A stretch of DNA of 64,000 nt, from positions 10,106,001 to 10,170,000 of the forward strand of contig NZ_CP108070.1 in the NCBI RefSeq assembly GCF_036178845.1. Direction: 5' to 3'. Under the pieces are notes generated by a model, which saw nothing but the letters and a program-made list of their open reading frames with translations, had not been told where the DNA came from and made no database searches. Shown piece after piece: positions 36,558-46,280 of this stretch; within the stretch, counting starts at the first letter, position 1, and each line of letters starts with the position of its first letter. Source of the DNA: Streptomyces sp. NBC_00271 (GTDB taxonomy: Bacteria; Actinomycetota; Actinomycetes; Streptomycetales; Streptomycetaceae). The position numbers and the translations under genes are program-made.

Positions 36558-37309
36558 GCGCTCGGCTCCTCTTCCGTACCGGCCAGGATCTCCGCGATGT
36601 GCACGGGCCGCATCCGCGTCTCCAGCCGGGCCATCGTGCCGCCGATGTGCATCAGACAGGAGTTGTCGGCGGCGCACAGCACTTCCGCACCCGTCGACTC
36701 GGCGTTGTGCACCTTGTCGGCGCCCATCGCGGCCGAGACATCGGGGTTCTTGACGGCGAACGTGCCGCCGAAGCCGCAGCACTCGTCCGCGCCCGGCAAC
36801 TCGCGCAGTTCGAGCCCCTTGACGGCCTGGAGGAGCCGGCGCGGCCGGTCGCCGAGCCCGAGACTGCGCAGCCCGTGACAGGTGGGGTGGTAGGTGACGG
36901 TGTGCGGGTAGTACGCGCCGACGTCCGTCACGCCGAGCACATCCACCAGGAACTCGGTGAGCTCGTACGTCTTCGGCACGACCGGGGCGAGCGTGGCCGC
37001 GAGGGTGTCCCCGCGGCCCTCCGCCCGCGCCCGCTCACCCATCCGCGGATACAGTTCCCGCACCATCGCGCCGCACGACCCGGACGGCGTCACGATCGCC
37101 TCGTACTCACCGAAGACATCGGAGAAATGCCGGGCCAGTGGCTCGGCCTCATGCCGGTAACCGGTGTTGTAGTGTGCCTGCCCGCAGCAGGTCTGCGCCA
37201 TCGGGAAGTCGACCTCGACGCCCAGCCTGGTCAGCAGTTTCACCACGGCGCGGCCGGTGTCCGGATAGAGCGTGTCGTTGACACAGGTCAGGAACAGGGC
37301 GACACGCAT
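36554..37309 (-). CDS. lutA: L-lactate utilization protein LutA (CCG domains)
   Basis: A 251-residue protein with two cysteine-rich CCG domains, the first around TCCGQAHYN and the second around ECCGFGGTFAVK, as in heterodisulfide-reductase-type subunits. First gene of lutABC, 96 bp after rhaB on the same strand; its placement supplies the sink for L-lactate from rhamnose breakdown. Confidence 0.9.
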   Translation of the reverse strand: MRVALFLTCVNDTLYPDTGRAVVKLLTRLGVEVDFPMAQTCCGQAHYNTGYRHEAEPLARHFSDVFGEYEAIVTPSGSCGAMVRELYPRMGERARAEGRGDTLAATLAPVVPKTYELTEFLVDVLGVTDVGAYYPHTVTYHPTCHGLRSLGLGDRPRRLLQAVKGLELRELPGADECCGFGGTFAVKNPDVSAAMGADKVHNAESTGAEVLCAADNSCLMHIGGTMARLETRMRPVHIAEILAGTEEEPSA

Positions 37310-37405
37310 CGCGGCTCCTTGGGATCGATCATCGGATGAGTGCAGGGTACGCGGAGCGAGAGCGGCAGGGGAGCCCCTGTTTCATGGACACGGGCGAGTC
37401 GCCGT

Positions 37406-38854
37406 TCACGGACGGGTGAGCCGGTCCTCCGCGGCGCGCCAGGCCGCCGCGTCGCCCCGGGGCTCGTACCGCCGCAACGGCTGCGTACGGGCGAGGAGTC
37501 GCCGCATCGACGTACGGTCGCCGACCAGACCGTGTGCGCGGGCCTGGACGAGGACGTTGCCGAGCGCGGCGGCCTCCGCCGGGCCGGCCACGACCGGCAG
37601 TCCGCAGGCGTCGGCCGTCAGTTGGCACAGGAGCTCGTTGCGGGTGCCGCCGCCGACGATGTGGACGACGTCGACCGGGTGGTCGGCGAGCGCCTCCGCC
37701 TCGCGGATCGCCCTGCGATGGGCGAGCGCGAGGGAGTCGAGAATGCAACGGGTGATCTCGGCGCGCGACGCGGGCACGGGCTGTCCCGACTCCCGGCAGG
37801 CGTCGGCGATCCGCTCCGGCATCCGGCCGGGGGCCAGGAAGGCGGCGTCGCCCGCGTCCACCACCGACCGCAGCGCGGGCACCTCCGCGGCGGCCCGCAG
37901 CAGCTCACCCAGATCGGGCTGCCCCCATTCCCGTACACACTCCTGGAGCAGCCACAGCCCCATGATGTTCCGCAGATAGCGGACCGTGCCGTCGAGGCCC
38001 AGTTCGTTGGTGAAGTTGGCCGCGCGGCTCGCCTCGGTGAGGACCGGCCGTTCCAGCTCCAGACCCGCCAGGGACCAGGTGCCGGTGCAGATGTACGCGA
38101 ACCGCTCGCCCGCCGCCGGGACGGCGGCGACCGCGGACGCGGTGTCGTGCGAGCCGACGGTCGTCACCGGGACCGGGCTCCTCAGCCCGGTCTCCTCCAG
38201 GACCCGCGGGAGCAGCAGACCGGCCGGGTCGCCCGGCTGCCGCAGCGGCGCGAACAGCTTGAGGTCGATCCCGAGCCGGTCCGCGAGGTCGTGGGACCAG
38301 TCACGGGTGCGCGGGTCGATCAGCTGGGTGGTCGACGCGTTGGTGATCTCCGTGCCCGCCTCGCCCGTGAGCCAGTACGCCAGCAGGTCGGGAACGAGCA
38401 ACAGCCGCTCGGCGGCGCCGAGTTGTGCCGTCGAGCGGGCCGCCGTGAGCTGGTACAGGGTGTTGAAGGGCGCGTACTGGAGCCCGGTCGCCGCGTACAG
38501 CTCGGCGGCGGGCAAGGTGGCCCACACTTTCTCCGCGACCCCCTCGGTGCGGGCGTCGCGGTAGTGCACCGGGTTGCCGAGCAGCGCGCCGTCGGCGTCC
38601 AGCAGCCCGTAGTCCACGGCCCAGCTGTCGATGCCGACGGAGTCGACCTGCCCGGCCGCCCGCAGTCCGTCGAGCACCCCCGCGTACAGCGAGAGGATGT
38701 CCCACCGCAGCCCCTCGGGTACCCGCACCGGCCGGTTCGGGAAGCGGTGCGCCTCCGTCAGCTCCAGCGCCTCGGGGCCGATGCGGCCGACCATGACGCG
38801 CCCGCTGGACGCGCCGAGGTCGACCGCGGCGAAGCTCTTCACGTGCTCGCTCAT
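37406..38854 (-). CDS. rhaB: L-rhamnulokinase
   Basis: A 482-residue FGGY/FGGY-like sugar kinase (AAVDLGASSGRVMVGRI at the N-terminus, SWAVDYGLLDADG, SHDTASAVAAVPA, HIVGGGTRNELLCQLTADA), best matching rhamnulokinase. It phosphorylates L-rhamnulose with ATP. ATGA overlap with the aldolase/dehydrogenase gene. Confidence 0.9.
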   Translation of the reverse strand: MSEHVKSFAAVDLGASSGRVMVGRIGPEALELTEAHRFPNRPVRVPEGLRWDILSLYAGVLDGLRAAGQVDSVGIDSWAVDYGLLDADGALLGNPVHYRDARTEGVAEKVWATLPAAELYAATGLQYAPFNTLYQLTAARSTAQLGAAERLLLVPDLLAYWLTGEAGTEITNASTTQLIDPRTRDWSHDLADRLGIDLKLFAPLRQPGDPAGLLLPRVLEETGLRSPVPVTTVGSHDTASAVAAVPAAGERFAYICTGTWSLAGLELERPVLTEASRAANFTNELGLDGTVRYLRNIMGLWLLQECVREWGQPDLGELLRAAAEVPALRSVVDAGDAAFLAPGRMPERIADACRESGQPVPASRAEITRCILDSLALAHRRAIREAEALADHPVDVVHIVGGGTRNELLCQLTADACGLPVVAGPAEAAALGNVLVQARAHGLVGDRTSMRRLLARTQPLRRYEPRGDAAAWRAAEDRLTRP

Positions 38855-40890
38855 CGCAGGAAGGCCGCCGCGACACCCGCGTCGACCGGGACGTGCAGAC
38901 CGGTGGTGTGGGTCAGATCCCCACCCGTCAGGGCGAACACGGCGTTCGCCACGTGCTCGGGCAGCACCTCGCGCTTGAGGATCGTCCGCTGGGCGTAGAA
39001 CTCGCCGAGCTTCTCCTCCTCGATGCCGTAGGTCGCCGCGCGCTGTGCGCCCCAGCCGCCCGCGAAGATGCCCGAGCCGCGCACGACCCCGTCGGGATTG
39101 ATGCCGTTCACCCGGATGCCGTGCTCGCCCAACTCGGCGGCAAGGAGCCGTACTTGATGCGCCTGGTCGGCCTTGGTGGCGGAGTACGCGATGTTGTTCG
39201 GACCGGCGAAGACGGAGTTCTTGGACGCGATGTAGACGATGTCCCCGCCCAGCTTCTGCTGGATCATCACCCGCGCCGCCTCCCTCGACACGAGGAAGGA
39301 GCCACGGGCCATGATGTCGTGCTGGAGGTCCCAGTCCTTCGCGGTGGTCTCGAGCAGCGGCTTGGAGATGGAGATGCCGGCGTTGTTCACCACCAGGTCG
39401 ACGCCGCCGAAGGCGAGCACCGCCGCCTTGAAGGCTTCGGCGATCTGCTCCTCGGAGGTCACGTCGACGGTGACGGCGACGGCCTTGTCGGGGCCGCCCA
39501 GCGAGGAGGCGACCTCGGCGGCGTTCTCCGCGTCGAGATCGGCGATCACCACGCACGCGCCCTCGGCGACGAGCCGCTCGGCGATCGCCTTGCCGATCCC
39601 GCTGCCCGCCCCCGTCACCAGCGCCACCCGGGTGGCGAGCGGCTTCGGCTTCGGCATCCGCTGAAGCTTGGCCTCCTCCAGCGCCCAGTACTCGATGCGG
39701 AACTTCTCCGACTCCTCGATCGGCGCGTACGCCGAGACCGCCTCGGCGCCCCGCATCACGTTGATCGCGTTGACGTAGAACTCGCCGGCCACGCGCGCGG
39801 TCTGCTTGTCCTTGCCGAAGGAGAACATGCCGACACCGGGGATGAGCACGATCGCCGGGTCCGCACCGCGCATCGCGGGGGAGTCGGCGTCGGCGTGCCG
39901 CTGGTAGTAGGCGGCGTACTCCTCGCGGTACTCACCGTGCAGCTCCGTCAGCCGCGCGATCGCCGCGTCCAGTTCCACGGTCGGCGGCAGATCGAGGACG
40001 AGCGGCCGGACCTTGGTCCGCAGGAAGTGGTCGGGGCAGGAGGTGCCGAGCGCGGCGAGGCGCGGGTGCTCGGCGCTCGCGAGGAAGTCGAGGACGACGT
40101 CGGAGTCGGTGAAGTGACCGACCTGCGGCTTGTCCTGCGAGGCGAGGGCCCGGACGTACGGCGCCAGCGCCGCGGCCCGCTCCCGGCGCCGGGACGCCTC
40201 CAGGGCCGTGTACCCCTCGACGACGGGCCCGAAGGGCTCCGCCTTGCCACGCTCGACGAGGAACGCCTCGGCGGTGCGGATGATGTGCAGCGAGTTCCGC
40301 TCGCACTCCTGCGCCGTGTCGCCCCACGCCGTGATGCCGTGCCCGCCCAGGACGCAGCCGATCGCCCGCGGGTTGGCCTCCTTGACCGCCGCGATGTCCA
40401 GACCCAGCTGGAAGCCGGGCCGGCGCCACGGCACCCACACCACACTGTCGCCGAAACACTCGGCGGTCAGCTTCTCGCCGTCCGCCGCGCAGGCCAGCGC
40501 GATCCCGGAGTCGGGGTGCAGATGGTCGACGTGGGCCGCGTCCACCAGCCCGTGCATCGCCGTGTCGATGGACGGGGCCGCGCCGCCCTTGCCGTGCAGG
40601 CAGTAGTCGAACGCGGCGACCATCTCGTCCTCTCGCTCCACCCCCGGGTAGACCTCCGTCATCGCCCGCAGCCGGTCAAGCCGCAGCACGGCGAGCCCCG
40701 ACTCGGTCAGCGTCCCGAGATCCCCACCCGACCCCTTCACCCACATCAGCTCGACATCACCGCCGGTCACAGGGTCGGTGTCGGTGCCTTTCGCGGAGGC
40801 ATTGCCGCCCGCGTAGTTGGTATTACGAGGATCAGCACCGAGCCGGTGCGACCGAGCCAACAGAGCGGCGGCTTCGGGATGGGATGTCAT
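38851..40890 (-). CDS. bifunctional rhamnulose-1-phosphate aldolase / lactaldehyde dehydrogenase
   Basis: A 679-residue fusion. The N-terminal class II aldolase domain (about 1-400) has metal ligands in HVDHLHPDS and GGHGITAWG; the C-terminal SDR domain (about 425-679) has VTGAGSGIGKAIAERLVAEG, VVNNAGIS and YSATK. It splits rhamnulose-1-phosphate to DHAP and L-lactaldehyde and oxidises the latter to L-lactate (RhaEW-type). ATG at 40890; upstream starts read through the intergenic repeat. Confidence 0.9.
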   Translation of the reverse strand: MTSHPEAAALLARSHRLGADPRNTNYAGGNASAKGTDTDPVTGGDVELMWVKGSGGDLGTLTESGLAVLRLDRLRAMTEVYPGVEREDEMVAAFDYCLHGKGGAAPSIDTAMHGLVDAAHVDHLHPDSGIALACAADGEKLTAECFGDSVVWVPWRRPGFQLGLDIAAVKEANPRAIGCVLGGHGITAWGDTAQECERNSLHIIRTAEAFLVERGKAEPFGPVVEGYTALEASRRRERAAALAPYVRALASQDKPQVGHFTDSDVVLDFLASAEHPRLAALGTSCPDHFLRTKVRPLVLDLPPTVELDAAIARLTELHGEYREEYAAYYQRHADADSPAMRGADPAIVLIPGVGMFSFGKDKQTARVAGEFYVNAINVMRGAEAVSAYAPIEESEKFRIEYWALEEAKLQRMPKPKPLATRVALVTGAGSGIGKAIAERLVAEGACVVIADLDAENAAEVASSLGGPDKAVAVTVDVTSEEQIAEAFKAAVLAFGGVDLVVNNAGISISKPLLETTAKDWDLQHDIMARGSFLVSREAARVMIQQKLGGDIVYIASKNSVFAGPNNIAYSATKADQAHQVRLLAAELGEHGIRVNGINPDGVVRGSGIFAGGWGAQRAATYGIEEEKLGEFYAQRTILKREVLPEHVANAVFALTGGDLTHTTGLHVPVDAGVAAAFLR

Positions 40891-40942
40891 GTTCCTAATC
40901 CTTAGAGAAAGAAGAGTGAAGAGAGTGACGTACCTGTGCTGC

Positions 40943-41000
40943 GGCGCGCCCCTCAGGGGCGCGGGGAACTGCGCGACCAGCCACATAAGGCCCGCAGCCT
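40943..41000 (+). repeat. Streptomyces-type dispersed intergenic repeat, copy 2
   Basis: GCGCCCCTCAGGGGCGC hairpin, GGGGCGCGGGGAACTGCGCG core, then ACCAGCCACATAAGGCCCGC. It lies in the 146-bp gap between rhaI and the aldolase gene, inside an otherwise contiguous operon. Confidence 0.75.
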
Positions 41001-41036
41001 GCGACAAGCCGAACCAGGCAGACGAGACTCAGCTGC

Positions 41037-42197
41037 TCAGGCCCCCCACCCCGCCTGCTGCCCACCAACTCGCTCCGCCGCGATCTTCTCCCCCCACCCG
41101 GATCGGCGGTACGCCGAGACGGGATCCGCATCCAGCCCCAGTTCCTCGCGCACCTCACCCAGCAACGGCCGCACATCGGTGTTGTACGCGTCCATGATCA
41201 CCGCGTTGGCCGCGAGCACATCCCCGGTACGCTGCGCGTCGGCCAGCGCCGCACCGTCCACGAGCAGCGCCTTCGCCGTCGCCTCCTGCACGTTCATCAC
41301 GGAACGGATGATCGCCGGGATCTTCGCCTCGATGTTGTGGCACTGGTCGAGCATGAAGGCGACGTCCGGCGTGAAGCCACCGCCGCGGATCACCTCGTAC
41401 ATGATCCGGAACAGCTGGAAGGGATCGGCAGCACCGACCATCAGGTCGTCGTCGGCGTAGAACCGCGAGTTGAAGTCGAACGCGCCGAGCTTCCCCTCGC
41501 GCAGCAGCGTCGCGACGATGAACTCGATGTTGGTGCCGGGCGCGTGGTGCCCGGTGTCGACGACGACCTGCGCCTTCGGGCCGAGCTTGAGGCAGTGCGC
41601 GTACGCCGTGCCCCAGTCCGGGACGTCCGTCATGTAGAAGGCGGGCTCGAAGAACTTGTACTCCAGCAGCATTCGCTGGTCGTCCCCGAGTCGCTCGTAG
41701 ACCTGGGCCAGGCCCTCGGCCAGCCGGTCCTGGCGCTCACGGATGTCGTCCTGACCGGGATAGTTCGTACCGTCGGCGAACCAGAGCTTCAGGTCCTTCG
41801 AACCCGTCGCGTCCATGATGTCCACGCACTCGAGCAGGTGATCGAGGGCCTTCCTGCGGACGGCGGCGTCCGGGTGACAGATCGAGCCGAGCCTGTAGTC
41901 GTCGTCCTGGAAGGTGTTGGAGTTGATCGCGCCCAACTTCAGGCCGCGCTCCTGCGCGTACTTCGCCAGCGCCCCATAATCGTCGACCTTGTCCCAGGGG
42001 ATGTGCAGCGCGACGGTCGGCGCGGCCCCCGTGAAGGCGTGCACCTGGGCGGCGTCGTCCAGTTTCTCGCGCGGATTGCGCGGGACTCCGGGCTGCGCGA
42101 ACACCTTGAAGCGGGTTCCCGAGTTCCCGTACGCCCACGAGGGCGTCTCTACTGCCTGGGTCTTGAGGGCGGTCTTCACCGCGGCAAGCTCGGTCAC
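41037..42197 (-). CDS. rhaI: L-rhamnose isomerase
   Basis: A 386-residue xylose-isomerase-fold protein of the actinobacterial/Pseudomonas RhaI type (LKLGAINSNTFQDDDYRLGS, KLWFADGTNYPGQDD, VVDTGHHAPGTNIEF, LGAFDFNSRFYADDDLMVG). Converts L-rhamnose to L-rhamnulose. GTG start (MTELAAVKT) with CAGGAG upstream. First gene of the minus-strand catabolic operon, driven by the divergent promoter region at 42198-42526. Confidence 0.9.
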   Translation of the reverse strand: MTELAAVKTALKTQAVETPSWAYGNSGTRFKVFAQPGVPRNPREKLDDAAQVHAFTGAAPTVALHIPWDKVDDYGALAKYAQERGLKLGAINSNTFQDDDYRLGSICHPDAAVRRKALDHLLECVDIMDATGSKDLKLWFADGTNYPGQDDIRERQDRLAEGLAQVYERLGDDQRMLLEYKFFEPAFYMTDVPDWGTAYAHCLKLGPKAQVVVDTGHHAPGTNIEFIVATLLREGKLGAFDFNSRFYADDDLMVGAADPFQLFRIMYEVIRGGGFTPDVAFMLDQCHNIEAKIPAIIRSVMNVQEATAKALLVDGAALADAQRTGDVLAANAVIMDAYNTDVRPLLGEVREELGLDADPVSAYRRSGWGEKIAAERVGGQQAGWGA

Positions 42198-42306
42198 TTC
42201 GGGGCTCCTGTGACTTCGGGTGTGGCTTCGGTTTCGAACGACTTGTGGAGTCGGGTCCGAACTGCACTTCTGCCTGATCGGAACAGCTCTTCCGTCTGAA
42301 ACGATC

Positions 42307-42318
42307 TGAAACGATTCA
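42307..42318 (-). promoter_or_regulatory. LacI-type operator TGAAACGATTCA (rhaI side)
   Basis: One mismatch from the LacI-family consensus TGAAACGTTTCA, with a further TGAAACGATC half-site adjoining at 42297. It lies immediately downstream of the predicted minus-strand -10 box, where repressor binding would block initiation. Likely bound by the LacI protein at 49367. Confidence 0.65.
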
Positions 42319-42326
42319 GAACGCCG

Positions 42327-42355
42327 AAGCTATGAGCCGTCCGAAGGCGTGTCAA
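42327..42355 (-). promoter_or_regulatory. rhaI: rhaI promoter, -35 TTGACA and -10 TAGCTT
   Basis: On the minus strand TTGACA (42355-42350) and TAGCTT (42332-42327) are separated by 17 nt, an excellent principal-sigma (HrdB) promoter. The TGAAAC operator follows the -10 box by about 8 nt. Confidence 0.6.
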
Positions 42356-42427
42356 GCCCCTGGATGAAGACCGCCCTTCGTGACTCGGTTGTGACCATCG
42401 GCTATCGAAAATTTCGACCCGCACCCA

Positions 42428-42456
42428 TTGACGTGACCTGGGCAACCTGCCTAACG
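42428..42456 (+). promoter_or_regulatory. sugar ABC transporter promoter, -35 TTGACG and -10 CTAACG
   Basis: TTGACG (42428-42433) and CTAACG (42451-42456) with a 17-nt spacer. The -10 box is weak but the position, just upstream of the second LacI-type operator, fits a repressed transporter promoter. Confidence 0.45.
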
Positions 42457-42471
42457 TCCCGGCAACCTAGT

Positions 42472-42483
42472 TGAAACCTTTCA
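42472..42483 (+). promoter_or_regulatory. LacI-type operator TGAAACCTTTCA (transporter side)
   Basis: One mismatch from TGAAACGTTTCA, about 15 nt downstream of the predicted -10 box and 44 nt before the ATPase start. Confidence 0.65.
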
Positions 42484-42526
42484 CGACGTCGTGAGGCCTC
42501 GCCGCCCGCGTCGTTGAGGAGCTCAC

Positions 42527-44044
42527 ATGACCCACCGGTCCGACGCGGGTCCGGCCCCCGTACTGGCGCTGGAGGACATTTCCAAGTCCTTCGGCGCGGT
42601 ACGCGCCCTGCGGGACGTGTCCCTGGAACTGTTCCCCGGCGAGGTGCACGCTCTCGCCGGTGAGAACGGCGCGGGCAAGTCGACCCTCATCAAGACGCTC
42701 GCCGGCGTGCACCGACCGGACGCCGGTCGGGTGCTGCTGGACGGTGAGCCCACCGTCTTCCACGGTCCCGCCGACGCCCGCGACGCGGGCATCGCGGTGA
42801 TCTATCAGGAGCCCACCCTCTTCCCCGACCTGTCGATCGCGGAGAACATCTTCATGGGCCGCCAGCCCCGGCGCGCCCTCGGCCGTATCGACCACAAGGC
42901 CACCCACGAGGCGACCGCCGCCCTGATGAAGCGACTCGGTGTCGAACTCGACCCCGACCGCCCGGCGCGCGGACTGTCCATCGCCGACCAGCAGATCGTC
43001 GAGATCGCCAAGGCGCTCTCCTTCGACGCCCGCGTCCTGATCATGGACGAGCCGACCGCCGCCCTGACCGGCAGCGAGGTGGCCCGCCTCTTCGGTGTCG
43101 TGCGTACCCTGCGCGAGCAGGGCTCGGCGGTGCTGTTCATCTCGCACCGCCTGGAGGAGATCTTCCAGATCTGCCGGCGGGTCACGACCCTGCGCGACGG
43201 CGCCCTGATCTCCAGCGAGCCCCTCGACGGCATGACCGAGGACGACCTCGTACGCCGGATGGTCGGCCGCGACCTCGACGAGCTCTACCCCAAGCAGGAC
43301 GTCGAGGCGGGCGAAGTCGCCCTGAGCGTGCGCCGGCTGACCCGCGAGGGCGTCTTCACCGACGTCTCCTTCGACGTGCGGCGCGGCGAGATCGTCGGTC
43401 TCGCCGGACTCGTCGGCGCCGGGCGTACGGAGGTCGCCCGGGCCGTCTTCGGCGTCGACCGCTGGGACGCCGGAGAGGTAGAGGTCGACGGGAAGCCGCT
43501 GACGAACGGGGCGCCCTCCACGGCCATGGCCGCGGGGCTCGCCCTCGTCCCCGAGGACCGGCGCGCCCAGGGCCTGGTGATGGACATGTCCATCGAGCGC
43601 AACATCGGGCTCACCGGGCTGCGTACGACCGTGAAGGCGGGGCTGGTGGACCGCGGCGCCGAGCGCAGCCGCTCCCTCGACTGGGCCGTCAAGCTCCAGG
43701 TGAAGTACGCCCGGATCGCCGACACCGTCAACACCCTGTCCGGCGGCAACCAGCAGAAGGTCGTCCTCGCCAAGTGGCTCGCGACCGGCCCCAAGGTGCT
43801 GATCGTCGACGAGCCCACCCGAGGCATCGACGTCGGTACGAAGGCCGAAGTGCACCGGCTGCTCTCCGAGTTGGCCGCCGACGGGGTGGCCGTCCTGATG
43901 ATCTCCTCCGACCTGCCCGAGATCCTCGGCATGGCCGACCGCGTGCTGGTGATGCACGAGGGCCGGCTCACCGCCGAGATACCCCGCTCCGAAGCCAGCG
44001 AGGAGACCGTGATGGCCGCCGCGACGGGGAGGGTTGCCGCGTGA
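42527..44044 (+). CDS. rhaT: rhamnose-type sugar ABC transporter ATPase
   Basis: A 505-residue duplicated ATPase of the CUT2/RbsA class: first Walker [14 protein letters not shown], signature [15 protein letters not shown], Walker [12 protein letters not shown]; second half [16 protein letters not shown] and [14 protein letters not shown]. Drives uptake of rhamnose with the two permeases that follow. GAGGAG precedes the ATG. Assignment to rhamnose rests on genomic context. Confidence 0.85.
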   Translation: MTHRSDAGPAPVLALEDISKSFGAVRALRDVSLELFPGEVHALAGENGAGKSTLIKTLAGVHRPDAGRVLLDGEPTVFHGPADARDAGIAVIYQEPTLFPDLSIAENIFMGRQPRRALGRIDHKATHEATAALMKRLGVELDPDRPARGLSIADQQIVEIAKALSFDARVLIMDEPTAALTGSEVARLFGVVRTLREQGSAVLFISHRLEEIFQICRRVTTLRDGALISSEPLDGMTEDDLVRRMVGRDLDELYPKQDVEAGEVALSVRRLTREGVFTDVSFDVRRGEIVGLAGLVGAGRTEVARAVFGVDRWDAGEVEVDGKPLTNGAPSTAMAAGLALVPEDRRAQGLVMDMSIERNIGLTGLRTTVKAGLVDRGAERSRSLDWAVKLQVKYARIADTVNTLSGGNQQKVVLAKWLATGPKVLIVDEPTRGIDVGTKAEVHRLLSELAADGVAVLMISSDLPEILGMADRVLVMHEGRLTAEIPRSEASEETVMAAATGRVAA

Positions 44045-44259
44045 CGGCCACTGGGCGCGCCACCTTCGACGCAGCACCGGCAGCGGCCGGGGCGGGCGGT
44101 TGGTTCGCCCCCGCGAACGTTGAGCGGGCCGCCGCTGGGGAGTTCGGAGCCGCCGGTTCGGCCGCCCGCGCCACACCCGCCTCCCCCCAGGGAGCCGTTC
44201 CCCCGACTTCGACGGTCGTCAGCCAGACCCCGAACATCCCCCGGAGGGCCGCCGTATGA
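44041..44259 (+). CDS. coupled 72-residue Ala/Pro-rich small ORF
   Basis: GTG at 44041 overlaps the ATPase stop, and its own stop overlaps the permease ATG at 44256, so it is fitted on both sides as GTGA/ATGA junctions. The sequence is low in complexity ([20 protein letters not shown]) without a helix or membrane segment. It could be a bona fide small protein or a translated spacer that keeps ribosomes coupled to the permease. Confidence 0.4.
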   Translation: MTATGRATFDAAPAAAGAGGWFAPANVERAAAGEFGAAGSAARATPASPQGAVPPTSTVVSQTPNIPRRAAV

Positions 44260-45296
44260 CGGTGACCGCACCCAATCCCGCGCCCGCCGCCGAGGTGCCC
44301 AAGTCGAGTGGCACCCGGCTGGTGGACCGTGTCTTCAAGATGCGTGAACTCGCCATCCTGGTCGTCTTCCTGGTGATGATCGCCATCACCCAGATGGGCA
44401 ACAGCGAGTTCCTGTCCGAACAGGGCATCAAGGACCTGCTGTTGAACGCGACGATCCTGGTGCTGGTCGCCACCGGTCAGTCGCTGGTCGTGATCACTCG
44501 GAACGTCGACCTGTCGGTCGGCTCCACCCTCGGCATCAGCGCCTTCACCGCCGGCACCTATCTGCACGGCGGCGGAAACCCCGTCGTCGCGGTCTTCCTG
44601 GCCGTCCTGCTCGGCATCGGCTGCGGACTGGTCAACGGGCTGTTGGTCAGCCTCGGCCAGGTGCCCGCGCTGGTCGTCACCCTCGGCACGCTCTACATCA
44701 TCCGGGGCGTCGACTCCATCTGGGTCGGCTCCCGCCAGATCACCGCGGCCGACCTCCCCGGCGGCTTCGTCGACTTCGGCTCCGGCGGCATCTCCGCGGT
44801 CCCGTACCTCGCCCTGATCGCGCTGGCGGTCCTGCTGGTCACCGCGTACTACCTCAAGCACTTCGGCAGCGGCCGCGAGCTGTACGCGCTGGGCTCCAAC
44901 CCGGAGGCCGCCCGGCTCGCCGGCATCCCCGTCCGCAAGCGGATCCTCACCGCGTACATCGTGTGCGGCGGCCTCGCCGGACTCGCGGGCGCCCTGTACC
45001 TCGCCCGGTTCGGCAACGTCGACTCCGGCACCGGCACCGGCTACGAACTCACCGTCGTCAGCGCGGTCGTGGTCGGCGGTGTCGTCTTCACCGGCGGCTC
45101 CGGCAGCGTCTACGGCGCCGCGCTCGGCGCGCTGCTGCTGACCTCCATCAACAGTGTGCTGCCCGCCCTCGGCGTCAGCTCCGTCTGGGTGCTCGCCATC
45201 AACGGCATCCTGCTCATCCTCGCCATCGCGGTCGACCGGATCGTCGCGCTGCGCGTGGCCTCCGCACTGAAGAAGAGGAACGCCCGCCATGGCTGA
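44256..45296 (+). CDS. rhaP: rhamnose-type sugar ABC permease
   Basis: A 346-residue CUT2 permease with eight to ten hydrophobic helices and the conserved ARLAGIPVRKRILTAYIVCG loop that contacts the ATPase, plus NVDLSVGSTLGISAFTAG. An 8-bp overlap with the next permease. Confidence 0.85.
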   Translation: MTVTAPNPAPAAEVPKSSGTRLVDRVFKMRELAILVVFLVMIAITQMGNSEFLSEQGIKDLLLNATILVLVATGQSLVVITRNVDLSVGSTLGISAFTAGTYLHGGGNPVVAVFLAVLLGIGCGLVNGLLVSLGQVPALVVTLGTLYIIRGVDSIWVGSRQITAADLPGGFVDFGSGGISAVPYLALIALAVLLVTAYYLKHFGSGRELYALGSNPEAARLAGIPVRKRILTAYIVCGGLAGLAGALYLARFGNVDSGTGTGYELTVVSAVVVGGVVFTGGSGSVYGAALGALLLTSINSVLPALGVSSVWVLAINGILLILAIAVDRIVALRVASALKKRNARHG

Positions 45297-46269
45297 CTCG
45301 TCCCTCGCGCGCGCCGTCCGCTGGGACACGGTCGTCGGCGCCCTCCTCATCGTCCTGCTGCTGTTCTCCTTCGGCTTCGTCGACGGCTTCGGCAACGCCC
45401 TCAACCTGTCGTTCCTGATCGGCAACACACTGCCCATCGCGCTGATCGCGCTGCCCATGACGCTGCTCGTGGTGGCCGGGGAGATCGACCTCTCGGTCGC
45501 CTCCACGGCCGGTCTGTCCGGCTCGGTGATGGGCGCCCTGTGGAACCAGGGCATGGCGATCGAGACGATCATCCCGATCTGCCTGCTCCTCGGAGTGGTG
45601 TGCGGACTGGTCAACGGCCTGCTGGTGACCAGGCTCGGGCTGCCGTCCCTCGCCGTCACCATCGGCACGCTCGCCGCCTACCGGGGCATCGCGCAGATCG
45701 TGCTCGGCTCGGACGCGGTGACCGACTTCCCCACCCAGTACCAGGACTTCGCGTCCGGGCGCATCGGGAACACCTTCATCCCGCAGGCCTTCCTGCCCTT
45801 CCTCGTACTCCTCGCGATCGCCGTGGTGGTACTGCACGCCACCCCGTTCGGGCGCTCGGCCTTCGCGGTCGGCGCCAACGAGGAGGCCGCCCGGTTCGCC
45901 GGCATCCGCGTCAAGCGGCAGAAGCTGATCCTCTTCGTCGCCACCGGCTTCATGGCCTCGCTCACCGGCGTCTTCTGGGCCCTGCACTACGCCAGCGCCC
46001 GCTACGACAACGCCAACGGCCTCGAACTCTCCGTCGTCGCCGCCGTCCTGCTCGGCGGCATCGACTTCGACGGCGGCAAGGGCACGTTGGGAGGTGCGAT
46101 CGCGGGTGTCTTTCTGCTCGGGGCGCTGCAGAACGTGATGAGTCTGCTGAATGTTTCCGCGCAGTCGCAGATCGTCGTCACCGGCGTTCTGCTCGTTGTC
46201 TCCGTGCTTGGCCCTCGGGTTGCTCAGCAAGTCGCTGTGGCAAGGGCCGCGGCTCGCTCCACCGGATAG
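45289..46269 (+). CDS. rhaQ: rhamnose-type sugar ABC permease
   Basis: A 326-residue second CUT2 permease (EIDLSVASTAGLSGSVMGAL, ARFAGIRVKRQKLILFVATG). Forms the heterodimeric channel with the preceding permease. Confidence 0.85.
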   Translation: MADSSLARAVRWDTVVGALLIVLLLFSFGFVDGFGNALNLSFLIGNTLPIALIALPMTLLVVAGEIDLSVASTAGLSGSVMGALWNQGMAIETIIPICLLLGVVCGLVNGLLVTRLGLPSLAVTIGTLAAYRGIAQIVLGSDAVTDFPTQYQDFASGRIGNTFIPQAFLPFLVLLAIAVVVLHATPFGRSAFAVGANEEAARFAGIRVKRQKLILFVATGFMASLTGVFWALHYASARYDNANGLELSVVAAVLLGGIDFDGGKGTLGGAIAGVFLLGALQNVMSLLNVSAQSQIVVTGVLLVVSVLGPRVAQQVAVARAAARSTG

Positions 46270-46280
46270 GTCGTTCTGCG

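Larger units (their letters stand above)
42198..42526. other. divergent promoter region of the rhamnose system
   Basis: A 329-bp gene-free region, less GC-rich than its flanks, between rhaI (minus) and the sugar ABC ATPase (plus). It holds two divergent promoters and two LacI-type operators listed separately. Confidence 0.8.
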
